Shown: positions 58,294 through 64,000 of the stretch, one piece after another
Numbering within the stretch: position 1 is the first letter of the stretch
Layout of the letters: each line of letters starts with the position of its first letter
Assembly: GCA_019787685.1 (NCBI GenBank)
Contig: JAHNUO010000061.1
Coordinates: 29,274-93,273, forward strand
Length of the DNA: 64,000 bases
Direction: 5' to 3'
Source of the DNA: Chiua virens
Lineage: Eukaryota; Basidiomycota; Agaricomycetes; Boletales; Boletaceae
The notes under the pieces: generated by a model
The model's input: the letters and a program-made list of their open reading frames with translations, nothing else
What the model was told of the DNA's origin: nothing
The model's database searches: none
Program-made: the position numbers and the translations under genes

Positions 58294-59532
58294 ATGCTAC
58301 GGTCATTCACTCGTGCGTTGGATGTCACCAGTCGTTTCCCAGGCGGCGACGTTTCCAAGCTGGCCATGCAACCTCTCAGTTTCCCTCAAAACCCAGACCT
58401 TGCTTCTATCCAAAGCGTATCTGATTCAGGTGGGCTTGAGCAGGAGCCTGAGGAACCCGAGGTCGCTGCCACCTTTCCAGATCAGATCAATCCACCAGCA
58501 CAAGTAACCACTGTCTCCCAGCCCGTCCCTGTGCCGCAGGCCAATGAACCTCATCATCTCACGGCCACTGGCCCGTCCCCATCCGCAAATGGATTCCTCA
58601 AGATCCCTGGAAAAGGAAAAGGTCCTACCGTGCCCTTACCAGCCACCCCATCAGCTTCGGAACCCATTCCTCCACCTAGACGACCCCCACCAGTTTATCA
58701 GGGCGAACCATCTGCATTACGTTCGGTAGGCATCCGTTCTCTCATGATTTGGAATCGTTTGATTCATTTACCACGCGTAGAATCACGTCCGACCGACAAG
58801 AAAACGCCCCGATTTACCCAACTTGGACGCTTGGTATGAGAACCGCGACAGCTTCCTTAACATGGAGGTACGAGCCCGTCTACTTCCGTCAATACTGGTT
58901 TTCATCATTACGCAAGATGGAGATTGAGCAATCGAGTGCGACTAGGGCCTCCGAACGAACTTTGCTCAATTCTCTCAACTACGATGAGGTTTGTGCTGAC
59001 TGAAACTCTTGACTCGATACCGCATTCATACTGTCTTGAGCCATTCCCCCCAGCATCATCTTCTCAGTCTATTACCGAGGTGGCGCCGTCCGGTTCGACC
59101 CGTATATCCTCGCAGTCGCCCGATGTTTTATCCAGAATCCGCCCTGTTGAGGTACCTTCCTCTGACCTTTCCGACTCGTCTGAGTCAGCGTGTGCCGACT
59201 CGGAGCGTAGTGGGAACCAAAACCTCGTGAGGCAACTATGGTCGTTTATAAAGACAGGGAGTAAAAGTCAGGCTCCCAGTCGGCTCGGAACACCTAAATC
59301 TAGCTCAGCCGCATCCATCGTAAGATATTGCTTTGCGTATATGTCTCATGTACACTCATTGCGCAACCAGCAAGCACCTAGTGTCAACTCTACTGTCTCC
59401 GATCCTCCGAACCAGGATGCTTCTGGCAGCGGGCAAGGTTTCATAGACTACTACCCGGAGGGGATGTACCCATATCGCGTGCGTCTCTCTCTAGGGGACG
59501 TGAACATCTTACAATCGCTCACTTCATGCTAG
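58294..59532 (+). CDS. uncertain hypothetical protein, proline/serine-rich
   Basis: The open frame from the ATG at 58294 gives about 150 codons of disordered, proline-rich protein (EPEEPEVAATFPDQINPP, SEPIPPPRRPPPVYQGEP). After a possible donor near 58728, short exons giving RPDLPNLDAWYENRDSFLNM could be joined. A later frame (59041-59532) is Ser/Pro-rich and ends at 59532. The frames differ and the splicing could not be settled, so this may be one gene with several introns or a worn one. No family recognised. The PPxPPRRPPP stretch could bind SH3 domains. Confidence 0.3.
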
Positions 59533-59999
59533 CGAGAAAGAGCGTACTCGTACTATATAAACGGGCCTTCCGCGAAAGTCAGACCATTCCTTTAAATTAC
59601 CATGTCAGATCCTTACTAAAGTCCATCAGGAAGGATCAGTGTATACCGCACTTTCGATCTCATTCCCCTCATGGTTGTGCTGCTGCTCCCGCAGGGGTAA
59701 TGCTGATGAAAATGACGAATTCCATTGATATGAAAGCAAGAGATTTAGGCACCATACCTTTTATGCAAGTATATCACTCTCAAGTATCTAGAGACCCTTT
59801 GGTTCTTTTCTGTTTCATGTATTTTTATCACTGGCAGTACTACGAGCCCGTTTTAGCGGGCATGTCGACTCGGAACCAACCGGCAGCGCGAACCCGAGGC
59901 CAACTCGTGATCAGGCATACAAGAAAAATACCGACTCACAAGGGTATAAATTATTTACACCTTGTTTGCTTTGAGAAGTCAAACAAGGTGATCAACTGA

Positions 60000-62339
60000 C
60001 ATCTGCTGTTTCAAGACACCCTAAATCGCCCGTGTTGCTCCTGTCATTTGAAACTCGTAGCGCTGCCGCACGAATGTAGATAATATTATTCGATCGATTA
60101 GGCGGGACTGTGGACGTGCCAGATTATTCTTTGTCCACCATTGGGTTCGACATCCACTGATTGGATTTCGCACTCGCAAATCTACCCACACTAGTGTTGA
60201 TTCAGGAAAATGAGTCCAGCGGCACGAGATGCAGTGGCCCTGGTTAAGTGGAGTAGACGTGCCAGAGGTATTATGTATATGGTCTGGGGAATAATCAGAT
60301 TCTGTGAAAGTTGACTCTTCATGAAACGACGCCTCAGTGATGGGCCTGTGTCAGTTCCTGGCGGTTAGATCTTTAGAGCCGAGTACTAGGGAAAGAAGTG
60401 CTCAAGCTTCCGAGCACGTAACTCTCCGATCCGAAGGAGACTCAAAAGTTGGAACGCGACATGTGGCTTGTGGCGTTTCATTCAGGAGGGGTACAACGAA
60501 ACGTATGGGGCGGCGACCCAGCGAGAGTCTTGCAGTCAACCCCGACCACCTAGCACGGCAGCCTCAAGCCCCATGTCCGGCCGCCAGGGTGAATTCGTGC
60601 GCATCGAGTATTCGTCCATCGAGGTACTCACCGGGAAAAATGGCAAAAGATAGACTCGTGTGGGGAAATAATCTTACTTATCCTGTGCAGAACGCCCGAA
60701 TACCTGCGACCCAATGCTTTCTCATTGCTAAACAGCAGGCTGAGGGCGTGGGTGGATGACGAGCACTTGACAAGGGGATGCGATGACACCTCCACGGAAT
60801 GACAGGCCGCCGGCGACACCATCATCGCAGGCCGGGCAAACCTGGAGATTATGAGCTAGGGGTGAGTGCATTGCAATTTTATATGAAAGTAACACTGGGA
60901 TCACTTGTTTGTAAGTGGGTCGGCATGAGATCGAACACACCACTGGCAAAATGACCTGATGCCAGTGAGGCGCCATATCGAGTGCATCTTCAAGTTGTAC
61001 TTCATCTCGACATCATCGCATTCTGACTCCAGGCCAATTGGAGCATAATAGACACAGAGTTTGGGACGTTCGTCTGAACATTTGTTTTGAGCCCCGGCTT
61101 CCGACGTCGCGGCTGAAATAGGGGAATGACTAAATGGCTTAAGCATTCAGTGGCCCCTGATAGAGGACGATTCCGTCAAACGATGCCTACCACTTGTGAG
61201 TTCTCTAATCACGTTCGCAATCCGTGTGAACATGGGAAATATGTAGAACACTGGGAAAAGGAACACGCAACCATTTCAAAGGTTGATTCGAAGGTTGACG
61301 TTGATCAATCGATTGATGAATATCACCGGTCACCGGTATCCAGACACCCACCTTTGAATCTGTGCTATTATTATAAGGAATCATCACACCTTTGGGAGTA
61401 GGTGGGGTTAATGGCGTTTAGCGCGTTGACCTGGATACCTGAAATAAACCGTGAAATTCTGGCATCGAGGCACTTTGACAATTTGAGTTTGCTCTAATCT
61501 TGAACGTGCGAATCGTAACTTGAAGCTTACACTCAATTGCACGATATCATGCACATCGACGACATTCTCTAAACGAAGAGACGAATACGAGGGAATGTGG
61601 TCATTACCGTATCGTGACATGCGGAAGATAACAGCGTCCGTCAAGTTGAAAGAAGTCGAGCAGCGTGATATACCATAACGGAGACACCAAACGACACGCG
61701 CCGCAAGACACATCAAAGAGTCTCAGAGTAGAGGTGCCAGAATCTCAAAGTGCGTAATCATGAAAGCGCTCGTGAGCAATGGAACTAGGCGATAAGCTGA
61801 GATCTGGGAACCCACGAATCAAAACCCATGCATGCTGTTTTTGGAGTCTTCAAGATAAAGTCTGGTACTTTGGAGAATATTTAGAATGCGTGGAAAAAAC
61901 GTGACTACACATACACATGAATCCATGCTTGTTATCGTAAGGACTAAGGAGTGAGAGATTTAGAGACAGGTATGTGGAATGTGGCAACGTGGTACACATG
62001 ATAGATCATCAATCCGATTCGCAGACAAGGGAAAGAAATAATGTTAAGGTGTAACACCGCATACCGCGGCAATACGAAAAAGGAAGTGTGAACCGGGGAA
62101 AGAGACGAAAGAAACAGGACCAGTGAATGTTTCTCGCCCAGGCCTGCCCAATGGTGTTCTGAGGATTTATGCTGGGAACAAACTTGGCATCTATATGACA
62201 TAACTGGAAAGGTCGACTGGCGTCAGGTCGCAACCGAATATGAATCAATCGACATAATTACCGTGTTGAAACAGATTTTGATGGGTGAAGCAGATGGCGT
62301 TATGCTGACCTGCCATTTTCATTTTGGAAAAGATCTAGT
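60000..62339. other. gene-poor stretch
   Basis: About 2.3 kb with only short open frames in all directions. No domain, RNA gene or repeat could be supported. A 157-codon open frame just before it (59526-59999) also shows no recognisable feature. Confidence 0.4.
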
Positions 62340-63002
62340 TTATCCTTGAATACGAGCCAGCCGAACGTGCTGGACAAACAGAGAGCTAGGGATATGTATG
62401 CAAGAGACGACCGCTGGGCAACAAAGATGATCAGACAGTCCGAGTAGTGAACTCGTGCAATGACAAACCTCACTAGGCGATGTTGGATACTGGTAACGAA
62501 CGATACGGGATGGCCCGTCAAATAACTTGTACAGGGGCTCGGATTGCGACGTGAACTGGGTACATGATACAGTGGAAGACCCGTGAAGTCTTCTGGGAAA
62601 ATGTGATACATTTTGGCGTTGCAGACGGCGTCTTTTGAGGGTCGATGGTGACATATGTGGGGGGCAGGCGGGGCCGTCGAAAGTGATAGGTGGGGGAAGA
62701 GACCAGGGTAAGTCGAAGGCAGCGCTGTAGACGCTCCTTGAGTGCGAAGGAGCCACTATCGATGTTGCACGCGCGGTAGAGAGGGGGTTAAACACCTTCA
62801 GTGGCTCGAGTTCGAGCTTCTTCTCTCGAAGGTGAACAGGCGCATCAAAGATATCGAATATCTGTGGAACGGGACCCTGAAATTGTTCAGCAGAAAGAGT
62901 GGCAGAAGACAGCATGGCCGAATGGCCAAAGGGTGCAGAAACGAGTTTACGAGGAGCAACATCGAGGACAGCACAAGCAGTTAGACGATACAACGCAGCC
63001 AT
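62340..63002 (-). CDS. hypothetical protein, about 220 residues
   Basis: No family recognised. The ATG at 63002 starts MAALYRLTACAVLDVAPRKL, a basic and hydrophobic leader lacking acidic residues at first, which would suit mitochondrial import. The middle is well ordered in composition (LSAEQFQGPVPQIFDIFDAP, LREKKLELEPLKVFNPLS, SVYSAAFDLPWSLPPPITFD). A basic patch, SPSTLKRRRLQRQ, follows. The end is uncertain: the open frame stops at 62340, but a donor near 62473 (after SPSEV) and acceptors downstream would change the last ~45 residues. A TATA-like element sits about 50 bp upstream of the ATG, which supports a real gene. Confidence 0.45.
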   Translation of the reverse strand: MAALYRLTACAVLDVAPRKLVSAPFGHSAMLSSATLSAEQFQGPVPQIFDIFDAPVHLREKKLELEPLKVFNPLSTARATSIVAPSHSRSVYSAAFDLPWSLPPPITFDGPACPPHMSPSTLKRRRLQRQNVSHFPRRLHGSSTVSCTQFTSQSEPLYKLFDGPSRIVRYQYPTSPSEVCHCTSSLLGLSDHLCCPAVVSCIHIPSSLFVQHVRLARIQG

Positions 63003-63049
63003 GACCAACAGGATCTGTTCGTTCAAAGAGTTGAATGAAATGGCTCACC

Positions 63050-63056
63050 CTTTATA
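63050..63056 (-). promoter_or_regulatory. TATA-like element
   Basis: TATAAAG on the minus strand, about 50 bp before the ATG at 63002. Confidence 0.4.
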
Positions 63057-64000
63057 CTATTTAATAATGACATCCACTCTTTGCGTGCTCCTCGGACGCT
63101 CCTTGAGAAAAGATTCTAAATAGATCGACATGGTACATCGGCAATGGAACCGGGGTTAAGAGACCGCGGAAAAGGCTCATATGTTGACGTTGCGACGTGG
63201 CTCCCTTGTAAGTATGCCAAGATTGGCTTGGGATAGGATCTGATCACGGCTACCCTTTTGAATAATTATAGCTTAAGGGGGAGAGGTGATGTGATGCTTT
63301 CGTACTCACCTCCCCATGATGAACAAGTTCGTGACTCGAATTCGTTCACTTTGTGTATAATGACTACCTCCTTGCAGGAAGAACCAATGAATGCCGCGCG
63401 CAACTTGTTACGAATGAAGCAAAAAAAGCTCTATATGCCGCATAAACGCCACGGGACGATGACTAGACCAGATGCTGAGTAAATGCTGGTCAGCTCTCCC
63501 AGGTCCATGCTGCTGATACCAATCAGTTGGGCAGCCAAGCCGGGCTTGAGGCCTGAGGAGCTGGTCGCCAAGATCCGTAATGAGAAGCAGAGTTGCTCCA
63601 CTCGTCATTGAATGAAGACCGGCTGCGGATTCGCGTAGTTTTCTTGTCATTAAACATCTTGGTACTACACGGCCTGAAAAAACGCCAAGATCAATGTTTT
63701 TCTCCTAGGAGTTCTGCTGTAAGACGTGACAACTCACAAATCCGTTCAGCTCTACGTTTCCCAAGTCGTTTTCGTTTGCGAAGCGCTGCGAGAATTGAAG
63801 GCGCAAAGCGGATCCCAGTGGTAAGTATGTAAAGTCCTCAGAGAAGTCTAATTTGCTGTGCACGAGCGTCTGATAGCGCCTGTCAGATGAGGCTAATGAC
63901 TGATTCTGACGCGAGAGTTTGGCGAGACTCGCACTGCAGGTTCAGAAGGTGCATGCAGCATTAGTAGTAGCTCCAAAGGTCCAATACGCTAAGTCGTGGC
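63057..64000. other. right end of window without recognised gene
   Basis: Several open frames of 60-80 codons overlap on both strands. None has recognisable protein features and no RNA gene was found. Confidence 0.4.

Noticed and set aside
59526..59999. Open frame of about 157 codons
   Set aside because: No recognisable domain, no clear promoter, and it starts inside the end of another weak frame. Left as unexplained sequence.
61200..61400. Possible repeat gattcgaaggttgacgttgatcaatcgattgatg
   Set aside because: The internal similarity is short and does not extend; no tandem or inverted structure could be built.

Overview
The window looks like nuclear DNA from a basidiomycete fungus, probably an Agaricomycete. 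Almost every gene is split by many short GT-AG introns of about 45-60 nt. The gene set is typical of filamentous fungi: Argonaute, a Nox-type NADPH oxidase, a peroxygenase-like heme-thiolate protein, Ldb17, Sld3, Rtf1 and Sds3. Complete genes for GDP-L-fucose synthesis are present, which only some fungal lineages have. A Ceratobasidium/Rhizoctonia-like source is plausible but only inferred. CDS entries give the span from start codon to stop codon, introns included; exon joins were read by eye from splice sites and homologous reading frames.

Layout. 1-392: 3' end of an Argonaute gene. 748-5697: a secreted-type metallophosphoesterase, a promethin/LDAF1-like hairpin membrane protein, and the RNA polymerase III subunit RPC34 with a large charged insertion. 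5781-13294: biotin-protein ligase, tRNA-Arg(CCT), GDP-mannose 4,6-dehydratase converging on GDP-L-fucose synthase, and FAD synthetase with internal repeats. 13375-20850: an Sld3-like replication factor, an Ldb17/SPIN90 actin regulator and a Ccc1/VIT1 iron/manganese transporter. 20851-28022: a gene-poor stretch that carries two tandem histidine-acid-phosphatase paralogues. 28809-33550: an orphan protein with a small zinc-type Cys/His motif, then a NoxB-like NADPH oxidase. 36146-54370: a dense housekeeping block with a Nudix hydrolase (DUF4743 type), Vps26, an orphan multi-pass membrane protein, Sof1/DCAF13, an amidase, Rtf1, an Sds3-type Rpd3L subunit and an F-box/LRR-like protein. 54604-55639: a peroxygenase-like gene. 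55640-64000: gene-poor, with a few weak hypothetical genes.

How the genes fit together. Several genes serve cofactor and sugar-nucleotide metabolism (BPL1, FAD synthetase, GMD plus GDP-L-fucose synthase). Others serve transcription and chromatin (RPC34, Rtf1, Sds3), ribosome biogenesis (Sof1) and membrane traffic (Vps26). Four gene pairs are arranged head to head with less than 200 bp between start codons, so they probably share promoters. No CRISPR array, bacterial operon or intact transposon was recognised. The most unusual observations are a 6-nt microexon conserved in both phosphatase paralogues, an uneven divergence pattern between those paralogues that suggests gene conversion, the four-unit repeat inside FAD synthetase, the roughly 170-residue charged insertion in RPC34, and the convergent GDP-fucose gene pair.
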